NCBI GenBank assembly: GCA_031257725.1
Contig: JAIROD010000353.1
Location: 1 to 6,107, forward strand
DNA from: Planctomycetaceae bacterium
GTDB lineage: Bacteria; Planctomycetota; Planctomycetia; Pirellulales; Thermoguttaceae
Length of the DNA: 6,107 nt
Direction: 5' to 3'
Shown here one piece after another: positions 1 through 5,915 of this stretch (positions are counted from its first letter, which is position 1; each line of letters starts with the position of its first letter). The notes under the pieces are model-generated. The model was not told where the DNA came from. It saw only the letters and a list, made by a program, of their open reading frames with translations, and did no database searches. Both the position numbers and the translations under genes were made by a program.

Positions 1-171
1 TCTGCGATAATCTGTGTAAATCTGTGGATAAAATAAAAACAAAAAGAATCATCCACCGATTTTCGCAGATATACACAGATTGTTAACGGCGGGGTTTACC
101 CCGCGTTTAGTTTAGCCGAACAACGCGGGGTAAACCCCGCCGTTAACGACTCAATCAACAAACGCATCCCA
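1..171. repeat. 171-bp tandem repeat, unit 1
   Basis: The first of two near-identical 171-bp units. It begins at the window edge, so the array may extend further left. The unit has two parts. An AT-rich head carries the short phrase 'atctgtgtaaatctgtgg' and, further in, a partly inverted version of the same words (about 51-81). A GC-rich tail forms a long hairpin. Units 1 and 2 differ at about four positions, which points to recent duplication or ongoing homogenisation. No ORF lies inside, so this is non-coding repeat DNA. Whether it is a mobile (MITE-like) element cannot be decided here. Confidence 0.9.
82..147. repeat. Long perfect hairpin inside repeat unit 1
   Basis: The arms at 82-107 and 122-147 are perfect 26-bp inverted repeats, bounded on both sides by GTTAAC and separated by a 14-base loop. 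Each arm also contains a smaller near-palindrome (CGGGG-TTTA-CCCCG), so the arms can fold on their own or pair with each other. The hairpin is much richer in GC than the DNA around it. In RNA it would be a very stable stem on either strand, but it lacks an adjacent T-tract, so it is not a classical terminator. Confidence 0.9.
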
Positions 172-342
172 TCTGCGATAATCTGTGTAAATCTGTGGAT
201 AAAATAAAAACAAAAAGAATCATCCACCGATTTTCGCAGATATACACAGATTGTTAACGGCGGGGTTTACCCCGCGTTTGGTTTAGCCGAACAACGCGGG
301 GTAAACCCCGCCGTTAACGATCAAATCAACAAACGCATCCCA
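172..342. repeat. 171-bp tandem repeat, unit 2
   Basis: This unit directly follows unit 1 with exactly the same length. Its differences are one base in the hairpin loop (a to g near 281) and three bases just after the hairpin (around 321-323). It has the same AT-rich head and GC-rich palindromic tail. The match supports a true head-to-tail tandem duplication rather than chance clustering of dispersed elements. Confidence 0.9.
253..318. repeat. Long perfect hairpin inside repeat unit 2
   Basis: The arms at 253-278 and 293-318 are identical to those of unit 1, again 26 bp with GTTAAC at both outer ends. The two hairpins therefore show no drift in their arms while the sequence beside them has changed. 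This is what would be expected if the arms are conserved by selection or by gene conversion. Confidence 0.9.
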
Positions 343-420
343 TCTGCAATAATCTGCGTAAATCTGTGGATAAAATAAAAATAGATTGTTAGCGGCGCGG
401 TTCGCCCCGATGTTAACGAT
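343..420. repeat. Shortened third repeat unit with a different hairpin
   Basis: The first 38 or so bases match the head of units 1 and 2 with a few changes. The middle of the unit is then missing. The remainder (about 384-420) contains a shorter GC-rich block, GCGGCGCGGTTCGCCCCG, between GTTAGC and GTTAAC instead of the 26-bp arms. This is a decayed or variant copy that ends the array next to the terminator. Confidence 0.75.
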
Positions 421-426
421 CAAACA

Positions 427-461
427 AAAAAGCCTGCCGATCAAAAATCAGCAGGCTTTTT
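427..461. terminator. Bidirectional intrinsic terminator
   Basis: An 11-bp perfect stem (427-437 with 451-461, AAAAAGCCTGC and its complement) is extended by three more pairs after one mismatch and closed by a five-base loop. Read on the minus strand, the GC stem is followed by a T-tract formed by the A-run at 426-431. It lies about 50 bases past the stop of the PEP-CTERM gene, so it most likely ends that transcript. The T-rich tract at 457-469 would also allow termination of plus-strand transcription leaving the repeat array. Confidence 0.85.
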
Positions 462-512
462 GTTTTTTTCAATTTTTATCAGAGACACGATTTTAGTTGT
501 CTCAGGATAAGA

Positions 513-1643
513 TTAACCTTTTTTGGTAAACCGTCGTCGAAGTCCGAGACCGGCAAGACCAAGACCGAAAATCAAAATCGTTGCAGGTTCCGGTACTACT
601 GCCGGAGGACCTGGGGGTTCTGGACCTCCTCCTCCTCCTGGATTTCGAATCGACTCATCTGTTTTCCAAACGTCCGCCGCAAAACCAATCAACGAATCGT
701 TATTGTCTGTGAAGTCGTCAATTCCCAGTAAAATTTCCGCCGGATAACTATCAACAACAAACGCAATATTGTTATTACCGGTTTTCAGCAAATTATCTGC
801 GAAAAGTTTGTCCAGATTCAATTCAAAATCATAACTGTCAAACCACTTTGAACCATTAACGTCTGCACTCATCCAGTAATAATCATCTGATAATGCTAAC
901 AGTGATTGTCCGTTGAGCAACACATCTTCCAGATTACCGAGTACGGAAAACCAACCATTAAGATAGTCCAAAGTTGTCGCCGGATCATAAACAAAACCTG
1001 TTACGAAGGCGTAAATGCCCATCCCATGATCGTCAATTGATGTTTTATCATTACTTTTCGAACCTGTCCAGGAATCAGTGTTAGCATTATATTTCCAGGA
1101 ATGGATAGAAATAGTATCTTCATAACCACTATCAAGAGCTGCACTAGAATCGTATGCCACAGCCGAAGCCGAGCTGTTGCTACGAATGAGTTGATTATAA
1201 CCGGCAGTCGCTTCGGTAGAGGTTCTTTCAAAAGCATTGGCTCGTTGTCCATAAATACTGTTCTTATCAACCGAGCCCATTCCGCCGTCCGACGTTGAGT
1301 GATATTCGACTTCATGAGATTTGGTGGACAGCAAACCGTAATTGTTTTTGGACCCATCAGCCTTATCAGCACTGGTATCAGTTGTGGTCATTCGATTGCT
1401 TCCCAGCGTGTTACGCAGGTAACCCGTCAAAGCATCAAAACGTTGCTTCCAAAGTCCGGTTTTGGTTTCGTGTTCGTTGTCCTCGTATGCGTCAAATTTA
1501 ACCGCAGAATAAGCGGTTCCCCAGTTACCAACATTCTCTTGACTCGTGCCAAGATACTCTGGGGTCGTAATGGTGTCTGCAAAACTGTTTGTCGAGAAAA
1601 CGATCACAGCAATTGCAACAAGGGTGAAAATAGTTTTGTTCAT
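513..1643 (-). CDS. Secreted PEP-CTERM sorting domain protein
   Basis: This 376-residue protein has three recognisable parts. Residues 1-22 are a signal peptide: MNKT, a hydrophobic core, and a likely cut after SFA. The C-terminus is a textbook PEP-CTERM tail, with VPEP at 350-353, a short hydrophobic segment rich in Gly and Leu (355-368) and an RRR cluster (369-371). A Gly/Pro linker (335-347) precedes it. In known families this tail is cut by an exosortase, and the protein goes to the surface or into extracellular matrix. The body is Ser/Asn/Asp-rich without cysteine. Residues 205-300 have alternating beta-like patterns with LNGW, LNGQ and NNNIAFVVD, reminiscent of the beta-sandwich modules seen in many PEP-CTERM proteins, but I cannot assign a ligand. 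The ATG at 1641-1643 is preceded at 7 bases by AAAGGA. The gene appears to stand alone, with its own promoter-like region and terminator. The precise function is unknown. No exosortase gene is in the window. Confidence 0.93.
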   Translation of the reverse strand: MNKTIFTLVAIAVIVFSTNSFADTITTPEYLGTSQENVGNWGTAYSAVKFDAYEDNEHETKTGLWKQRFDALTGYLRNTLGSNRMTTTDTSADKADGSKNNYGLLSTKSHEVEYHSTSDGGMGSVDKNSIYGQRANAFERTSTEATAGYNQLIRSNSSASAVAYDSSAALDSGYEDTISIHSWKYNANTDSWTGSKSNDKTSIDDHGMGIYAFVTGFVYDPATTLDYLNGWFSVLGNLEDVLLNGQSLLALSDDYYWMSADVNGSKWFDSYDFELNLDKLFADNLLKTGNNNIAFVVDSYPAEILLGIDDFTDNNDSLIGFAADVWKTDESIRNPGGGGGPEPPGPPAVVPEPATILIFGLGLAGLGLRRRFTKKG

Positions 1644-1650
1644 TTGAAGT

Positions 1651-1656
1651 TCCTTT
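1651..1656 (-). promoter_or_regulatory. Ribosome binding site of the PEP-CTERM gene
   Basis: On the minus strand AAAGGA lies 7 bases upstream of the ATG at 1643. This spacing is normal and supports that start codon, as does the signal peptide beginning immediately there. Confidence 0.6.
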
Positions 1657-1682
1657 CAAAAAGGTGGTTTTCGTTTTTTGCC

Positions 1683-1749
1683 GTAACCAACACGGTTACA
1701 AACAGCAAATTTCGTTGTGTTACTCAACATTTTACAGTAACGGGGTTAC
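1683..1749. promoter_or_regulatory. Cluster of five GTTAC/GTAAC half-sites (possible operator or structured leader)
   Basis: Half-sites occur at 1683-1687 (GTAAC), 1695-1699 (GTTAC), 1719-1723 (GTTAC), 1737-1741 (GTAAC) and 1745-1749 (GTTAC). Neighbouring pairs form small inverted repeats: GTAACC/GGTTAC with a 5-base loop, and GTAAC/GTTAC with a 3-base loop. The cluster lies between the candidate promoter and the start of the PEP-CTERM gene. It could be a regulator binding array or hairpins in the leader RNA. The role is inferred; only the repetition is seen. Confidence 0.4.
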
Positions 1750-1761
1750 TATGTCGCACAT

Positions 1762-1791
1762 ATTATGCCAAATCTAAAAAAATTATGCCAA
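1762..1791 (-). promoter_or_regulatory. Candidate sigma-70-like promoter of the PEP-CTERM gene
   Basis: On the minus strand TTGGCA (1786-1791) is followed after 18 bases by CATAAT (1762-1767), close to the -35/-10 consensus. Transcription would start near 1755 and give a leader of about 110 bases that includes the GTTAC cluster. The two boxes lie in a direct repeat of TTGGCATAAT, so the similarity could be partly coincidental in AT-rich DNA. Confidence 0.35.
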
Positions 1792-1799
1792 AAATTCCT

Positions 1800-2060
1800 A
1801 AACTCAATAAATATAAAGGGTTATAAAAAATATACCGTAAGGATTAAAATAAACCAAGTATCGGTTATGAATAAGTAATGATACAGGTGTTGTTGCAAAA
1901 TAATACATTCCGCTCTCCTCATTTCTCCAGCCTTTATATGATTGTGGGTAAAATAGGTAAAATTTTATAATTTCATTAAAGGCGGTATTTTAACAAAAGA
2001 AAAACAGATTGTAAAGGGTAGTCATTTTGGAAATCTCTAATAATTCAGAATTTACCAAAA
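1800..2060. other. AT-rich intergenic stretch without a recognised feature
   Basis: I see no convincing gene on either strand here. Reading frames are short, and no ribosome binding site, tRNA-like fold or T-tract terminator stands out. It is simply the AT-rich part of the spacer between the two minus-strand genes. Confidence 0.6.
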
Positions 2061-2120
2061 GTGAACGGAGTGGGCTTGCCCTGCGTACCCCCCAAACACG
2101 GGGTAAACCCCGTCGTTAAC
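2061..2120. repeat. Solo, diverged copy of the GTTAAC-bounded hairpin repeat
   Basis: The right half (2097-2120) matches the right arm of the hairpins in the 171-bp units at 22 of 24 bases and ends in the same GTTAAC. The left half is much more diverged, starting GTGAACGG. ACGGGG (2098-2103) and CCCCGT (2108-2113) form a tight 6-bp stem with a TAAA loop. The element begins about 20 bases past the metalloprotease stop and would form the 3' end structure of its mRNA. No T-tract follows on the minus strand, so it is not a standard terminator. Confidence 0.7.
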
Positions 2121-2142
2121 TGTTACCTAGTTCCCGTCGGTT

Positions 2143-5100
2143 TTACGGTTTGCTCACTGATAATGTTGCGTTGAACACTTTCTCAATTCTTGACTTCAAA
2201 TGTTCAAGATGCAATCGTGAACCTGCATCAAGTTTTGCTTCACTCTTCAATACGGTTTCAATTTTTTTCAGTAACTCGGTCAACTGATATTTGGTAACCG
2301 GCTGCACATTGGCGGAAACACTCGTGGAACGTTGCAATTCATCAAGCGTGTATGTCGAAAGTAACTGAAAATAATTGCTTTGTAACTCGCGTTGCTGAAT
2401 ATCAATTGCCGGTTTATTATTACTGGAATTACTATTGCCGATTGTATCCAACTCCTTGAATATTGTTTTCGTCAACGAATCAAAAAGTTCCTCAACCGTG
2501 TACACTTCACCGTTGTTGTTCACACGGAACGGCAAATCATTGAGACGCGACAGTGTATCGGGATTGGTCAGTCGTTTCAAAATATTCAACCGTTCCAGAA
2601 GAAATAATTCCCCTATTTTTATTTTTAACGGCGATGGCGGCATGTGAGTGCCTGTAAGCCAAATTTCCTCGTCGAATTTATTGTACAAATCCGCCGAAAT
2701 CGAAAAACTTCCTTGCGATAAAACCGTTTGACAAAGAAAATCAACCGATTCGCGTTGCGTCTTAGCGTCAACAACTTGTACCGGAGATCGATGTCCGGGA
2801 TCACCGCGATGATCACGATGATGGTATTGACCGCCGACATTTCGTGCTAAAAATGTTACTGCATTCATCCGTTGTTTTAAAAGCGCAAGATAAAGTTTTG
2901 CAACATCTTTATAACTCTCGCCGTCTTGTACCGCACGGTCTAAAACTTTCGGCAAAAGTTGATCATATAATTCTGTTGCAGATTTTGCGTAGTCAATCGG
3001 TTGACTGCCGAGATCACGCCGAATCGCCAGAGGATCAGCATAAGTCATCACATCTTCATCCGTCGCATAATGATTTCCTTTTTCCGCCTGACGTGACGCA
3101 ATGGTCTGAAGTTTTTTAACCTCGCCGTCCGTACCGCCGGACAATTTTTTATAACCATATTCAATCGCAAGATAATCATAAGGTCCCAATGTTGTCATAA
3201 AATAATCGCCTTGCGGTTTGCCTTTCGGAGCAATATTAACCGGCAAATAATCCATCACCGAACCGGCAATTCCGTATTCTTTGGAACGATTCGGATCATT
3301 GATTTCATCAAGCGTAAGCCAACTGCTCGCCTTAAAATTGTGGCGCAAACCTAATGTATGACCAATTTCATGCATCACAATATCTTTCAAACCTTCAAGT
3401 ACAAAACGATCAAAAGCCGCATCCAACTTCTTTTGAAGTTCTGACCTTTTTGAATTCTCTTTTTTAATGTTCGGTTTATCCGTGTTTTTGTCCTCCTCAT
3501 CATTTTCATTCTCTTTTTCCTCGTCATTTTCCGCTTCAATATTTTTTGCGGCAATAATATTATCTGTCTCAATATTTGTATTCACGCCGTTCTTCGGCGT
3601 AATCCGACCGTTATTATCAGTTACGTTTTTATCGTCATCCGGTAACTCAAATAATAACGATGCAATTGCCAATTGTGTTGCTCTGTCATGTGCGTAAGAA
3701 CAAATTCCGTTGTTTAGGGAACATTCGTGCGCATCATGGATTTCACCGTGTTTGTGATCGCAGTCGTTTTCGTGCGAAAATATATTTTGGTTTAAAATTT
3801 CATTTGTATTCTGTTTGCCGTTTTTTTGCAAGATGAAATTTATCAACTCATCATCAGACATTTTTTTAGAATCCGGCGGCAAGAGATCCGTAATAATTTT
3901 GTCAAAAGTGAATCGCCATGACCGGACAAATGTTGCATCAAAAATAATATCTGCATCAAGAATTTCGCCGGTAATCGGATTGACACGGCTTGGTCCCATT
4001 GCTAAACCAGCGTCAGACGAAATCCAACGGAACGTGTTGTAATTGATATCTTCGGCATCCCAAGTATCGTTGTTCGCTTGTTGCCGTACTTCAATGGCGT
4101 TGACGAAACCGATTTTTTCAAACGCTTTGTTCCATTCCAAAATTCCTTCACGCACCGCTTTTCTATAACGAAATGGAGTTGTTTTGGAAATCCAGAATAT
4201 AATTGTTTTTTGGGGCGGTGAAAGTTCGGTGTTGGGGTCTGCTTTTTGTAAGTTCCAACGATTGATGTAACGAACAATATGATTATCGTTCGGATTTTTG
4301 GAATAATCTTTAAGAACGGTGATGAAATATCCGATTCGGTTGTCGGCAATTCGGGGTACGTAATCGGACGCGGGTAATTTACTTATAGAATAATGAATCG
4401 TAACAGAAGTACCGTCTTTGTCCGAAGGCACAATTCCGCTGGAATGCTCACCTAGTCGAATACCGCGGTATGTTGCAATAACTCTAAATTCAATATTGTT
4501 CGGAAAACCTTTTATATTTCCCCAATAAGAAAGTTCCTGTGAAAATGTACCGATATGATCCCGCGAAAACATACCGGTATGACCTTCGAGTCCGACAAAA
4601 TCCGACATAAAAATGGAACCGAAATCAATAATATCACTGCCGCCGTCGCCTGTTGCAATAATCGGTAAACTGTAAACCGTGTTGTCCGAATAGGCAATAT
4701 CCACCGCTTCGTGTTCGGGAGTATTGGGATTGGCTTTGAATTTAATGTTACGGCGAACAATGAGAATCCGATCCGCAACTTTTCGGAATTGCCAAAGTTT
4801 ATCATTGCCCACAGGATTAAACGAGAAACCGCCAAGCACCGACGTTCCCGATCCTTTGGCAACTGCCGCCGCAATCAGATAATCCGTATCAAAATTAGAT
4901 TTTTTGATCTCAGCATACAGTTTATCGTTTTTGTGATACAGTGTAATTAAACCATCAATCTTTTTAGCGTTGGGAAGTACTTCTTTGATTGGTTTGGGGC
5001 TATCATCTTTTTTTGTTTCGGAGTTTACGGTTTTGGTTTTTTCCGAAACCGCCGGAGATGTATCGGTAATCTTTCCGTCTTGCGAAAATGAAACACCGAC

Positions 5101-5169
5101 CAATCCGATAAATGCCGCCAATCCAAAAAAAACGGCAACTCTAAATTTTCTTAACAAATTGTTTAACAT
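2143..5169 (-). CDS. Exported DUF5117/DUF4953-type zinc metalloprotease (metzincin-like)
   Basis: The protein has about 1008 residues from the ATG at 5169. Residues 1-29 form a signal peptide (NLLRKFR, then a hydrophobic core ending near SFS-QD). A charged linker (31-62) follows. Next come a region like DUF5118 (about 62-110), a DUF5117-like region (about 110-300) and the catalytic part from about 323. The site is HEIGHTLGLRH at 600-610: H600, H604 and H610 bind zinc and E601 is the general base. HNF follows, and SVMDY at 637-641 fits a Met-turn. GPSRVNPITGEILDADI upstream and RDHRGDPGH (about 784-792) downstream are family hallmarks. All key residues are present, so an active peptidase is expected in the periplasm or outside the cell; the substrate is unknown. 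Between the upstream part and the HExxH helix lies an insertion rich in His/Cys and then in Glu/Asp/Lys/Asn (466-585). A TTG start at 5208 would add 13 residues, but only the ATG has a good ribosome binding site. No partner gene is adjacent. Confidence 0.93.
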   Translation of the reverse strand: MLNNLLRKFRVAVFFGLAAFIGLVGVSFSQDGKITDTSPAVSEKTKTVNSETKKDDSPKPIKEVLPNAKKIDGLITLYHKNDKLYAEIKKSNFDTDYLIAAAVAKGSGTSVLGGFSFNPVGNDKLWQFRKVADRILIVRRNIKFKANPNTPEHEAVDIAYSDNTVYSLPIIATGDGGSDIIDFGSIFMSDFVGLEGHTGMFSRDHIGTFSQELSYWGNIKGFPNNIEFRVIATYRGIRLGEHSSGIVPSDKDGTSVTIHYSISKLPASDYVPRIADNRIGYFITVLKDYSKNPNDNHIVRYINRWNLQKADPNTELSPPQKTIIFWISKTTPFRYRKAVREGILEWNKAFEKIGFVNAIEVRQQANNDTWDAEDINYNTFRWISSDAGLAMGPSRVNPITGEILDADIIFDATFVRSWRFTFDKIITDLLPPDSKKMSDDELINFILQKNGKQNTNEILNQNIFSHENDCDHKHGEIHDAHECSLNNGICSYAHDRATQLAIASLLFELPDDDKNVTDNNGRITPKNGVNTNIETDNIIAAKNIEAENDEEKENENDEEDKNTDKPNIKKENSKRSELQKKLDAAFDRFVLEGLKDIVMHEIGHTLGLRHNFKASSWLTLDEINDPNRSKEYGIAGSVMDYLPVNIAPKGKPQGDYFMTTLGPYDYLAIEYGYKKLSGGTDGEVKKLQTIASRQAEKGNHYATDEDVMTYADPLAIRRDLGSQPIDYAKSATELYDQLLPKVLDRAVQDGESYKDVAKLYLALLKQRMNAVTFLARNVGGQYHHRDHRGDPGHRSPVQVVDAKTQRESVDFLCQTVLSQGSFSISADLYNKFDEEIWLTGTHMPPSPLKIKIGELFLLERLNILKRLTNPDTLSRLNDLPFRVNNNGEVYTVEELFDSLTKTIFKELDTIGNSNSSNNKPAIDIQQRELQSNYFQLLSTYTLDELQRSTSVSANVQPVTKYQLTELLKKIETVLKSEAKLDAGSRLHLEHLKSRIEKVFNATLSVSKP

Positions 5170-5177
5170 AATCTTTT

Positions 5178-5181
5178 CTCC
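5178..5181 (-). promoter_or_regulatory. Ribosome binding site deciding the metalloprotease start
   Basis: GGAG on the minus strand lies 8 bases before the ATG at 5167-5169. The alternative in-frame TTG at 5206-5208 is preceded by CCTCCT and other pyrimidine-rich sequence with no purine-rich site. The signal peptide also starts properly at the ATG (MLNNLLRK). Confidence 0.65.
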
Positions 5182-5214
5182 AAGATTAAAGGGGGTTAAT
5201 ATTGACAATCGATA

Positions 5215-5231
5215 GGAGGTTAAACACCTCT
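5215..5231. promoter_or_regulatory. Small hairpin upstream of the metalloprotease
   Basis: GAGGT (5216-5220) pairs with ACCTC (5226-5230) around TAAAC, with one extra G-T pair outside. In the minus-strand leader it would present or hide a CCTCCT stretch about 45 bases before the start codon. It is short and could be chance. Confidence 0.25.
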
Positions 5232-5259
5232 CAATAATACCGATTCGTCAATTAGTTTT

Positions 5260-5284
5260 GTTACAAATATGAATTGAAAGTAAC
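5260..5284. promoter_or_regulatory. GTTAC-N15-GTAAC inverted pair upstream of the metalloprotease
   Basis: GTTAC (5260-5264) and GTAAC (5280-5284) are inverted around 15 AT-rich bases. They resemble the GTTAC-N13-GTAAC pair at 1719-1741 in front of the PEP-CTERM gene. A shared regulator for the two exported proteins is a possible inference. The motif is short, so chance remains likely. Confidence 0.25.
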
Positions 5285-5305
5285 TGTCTATTTTAAACAC
5301 GAACG

Positions 5306-5367
5306 ACACGAAAATTATATGAAAAGGGCAACAGAAATCTTTTTTGTATTTTCTTGTTATTTCGTGT
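5306..5367. repeat. Imperfect inverted repeat with 'cacgaaa' words
   Basis: ACACGAAAAT (5306-5315) is nearly complementary to TATTTCGTGT (5358-5367), and the surrounding words (cacgaa, tttcttgt) add weaker pairing. It looks like a decayed palindromic dispersed element distinct from the GTTAAC family, just before the intron-like region. Only one copy is in the window, so repeat status is inferred. Confidence 0.35.
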
Positions 5368-5399
5368 ATTTTGGTATCGCCAAGAAGTTTGATTTAGCT

Positions 5400-5830
5400 T
5401 GGGAGATGAAAGGTTCTCCCCGTGAAAATTGCTTATGTAGCATGTAGTTGGGCAACGCTCTAGAGGAGTAATCTTCTGGGGTGGGATTTGTCTTAAAGTA
5501 TTGCGAGCAATCGCCGTACCTAACGAAGATGTCAGCCGTAATGTCAACGCCTTAGCTGGCAGGACGTGAACCCGGTTCGGTCTCGTAACACCATTGATTG
5601 TGACCAATCCTACCGAAAGGGACGAAGTCATCACCGAAAACGAAGAAATAAGGCAGCAGTTTTCGGGCAATCCGGGGCGACAGGGGACAGCGGGCATCGA
5701 CAGTTAAATCAGGAACTTGGGAGACCCCATTCGACAGAGCAGAATAGTCAATGTTCTGACTCAACTTGTTGCGGGAATGAATAACCGTAACGGGGTAGTT
5801 TGGGGAGTCAGATGAGGGCATATACTATAA
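5400..5830 (+). ncRNA. Probable 5' remnant of a group II intron RNA (no RT ORF)
   Basis: This stretch has a base composition unlike its neighbours and many short stems, as a structured RNA would. GGGAGA/TCTCCC pairs 5401-5406 with 5415-5420. TTCGGT/ACCGAA (5576-5581 with 5612-5617) encloses a GATTG-TGAC-CAATC hairpin. A perfect 8-bp pair, TCTGACTC/GAGTCAGA, joins 5755-5762 with 5805-5812. The final words GGAGTCAGATGAGGGCATA resemble, from memory, the segment just before the maturase ORF in bacterial group II introns. No reverse transcriptase coding sequence follows, and I cannot find a domain V hairpin, so this would be a truncated, immobile fragment (domains I-III into IV). The 5' boundary is not resolved. 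Small ORFs on both strands here have no protein-like features. Another structured RNA is possible. Confidence 0.5.
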
Positions 5831-5915
5831 ACGGCAGTGCTTTCAAGGTGCCCTTTTTTTATTATTTTTTCTTTCGTTTAATATTTGAAAAGTCGAGACA
5901 TGGTTTACTTTTGGG

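Noticed and set aside
1..420. CRISPR array
   Set aside because: The repeats are 171 bp long and directly abutting, with no short repeats separated by unique spacers and no cas genes nearby.
1299..1826. Plus-strand frame of 175 residues overlapping the start of the PEP-CTERM gene
   Set aside because: It is antisense to a well-supported gene, its C-terminal part crosses the promoter and GTTAC cluster, and its composition is not protein-like.
3387..3572. Minus-strand Lys/Arg/Met-rich frame of 61 residues
   Set aside because: It is an out-of-frame reading of the acidic low-complexity insertion in the metalloprotease.
5293..5697. Minus-strand frame of 134 residues
   Set aside because: It runs antisense through the probable intron RNA and the inverted repeat, has no recognisable domain and no good ribosome binding site, and is best explained as a chance frame in structured RNA.
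5566..5784. Plus-strand frame of 72 residues inside the intron-like region
   Set aside because: It is rich in Arg, Ser and Gln with no domain, it coincides with the RNA stems, and it shows no reverse transcriptase motif.
5552..5821. Minus-strand frame of 89 residues
   Set aside because: It lies entirely antisense to the intron-like stems and overlaps another minus frame; nothing protein-like was recognised.
5831..5861. Possible plus-strand terminator (GGCA/TGCC followed by T7)
   Set aside because: The stem has only four contiguous pairs with mismatches beyond, and the area is T-rich anyway, so it is too weak to call.
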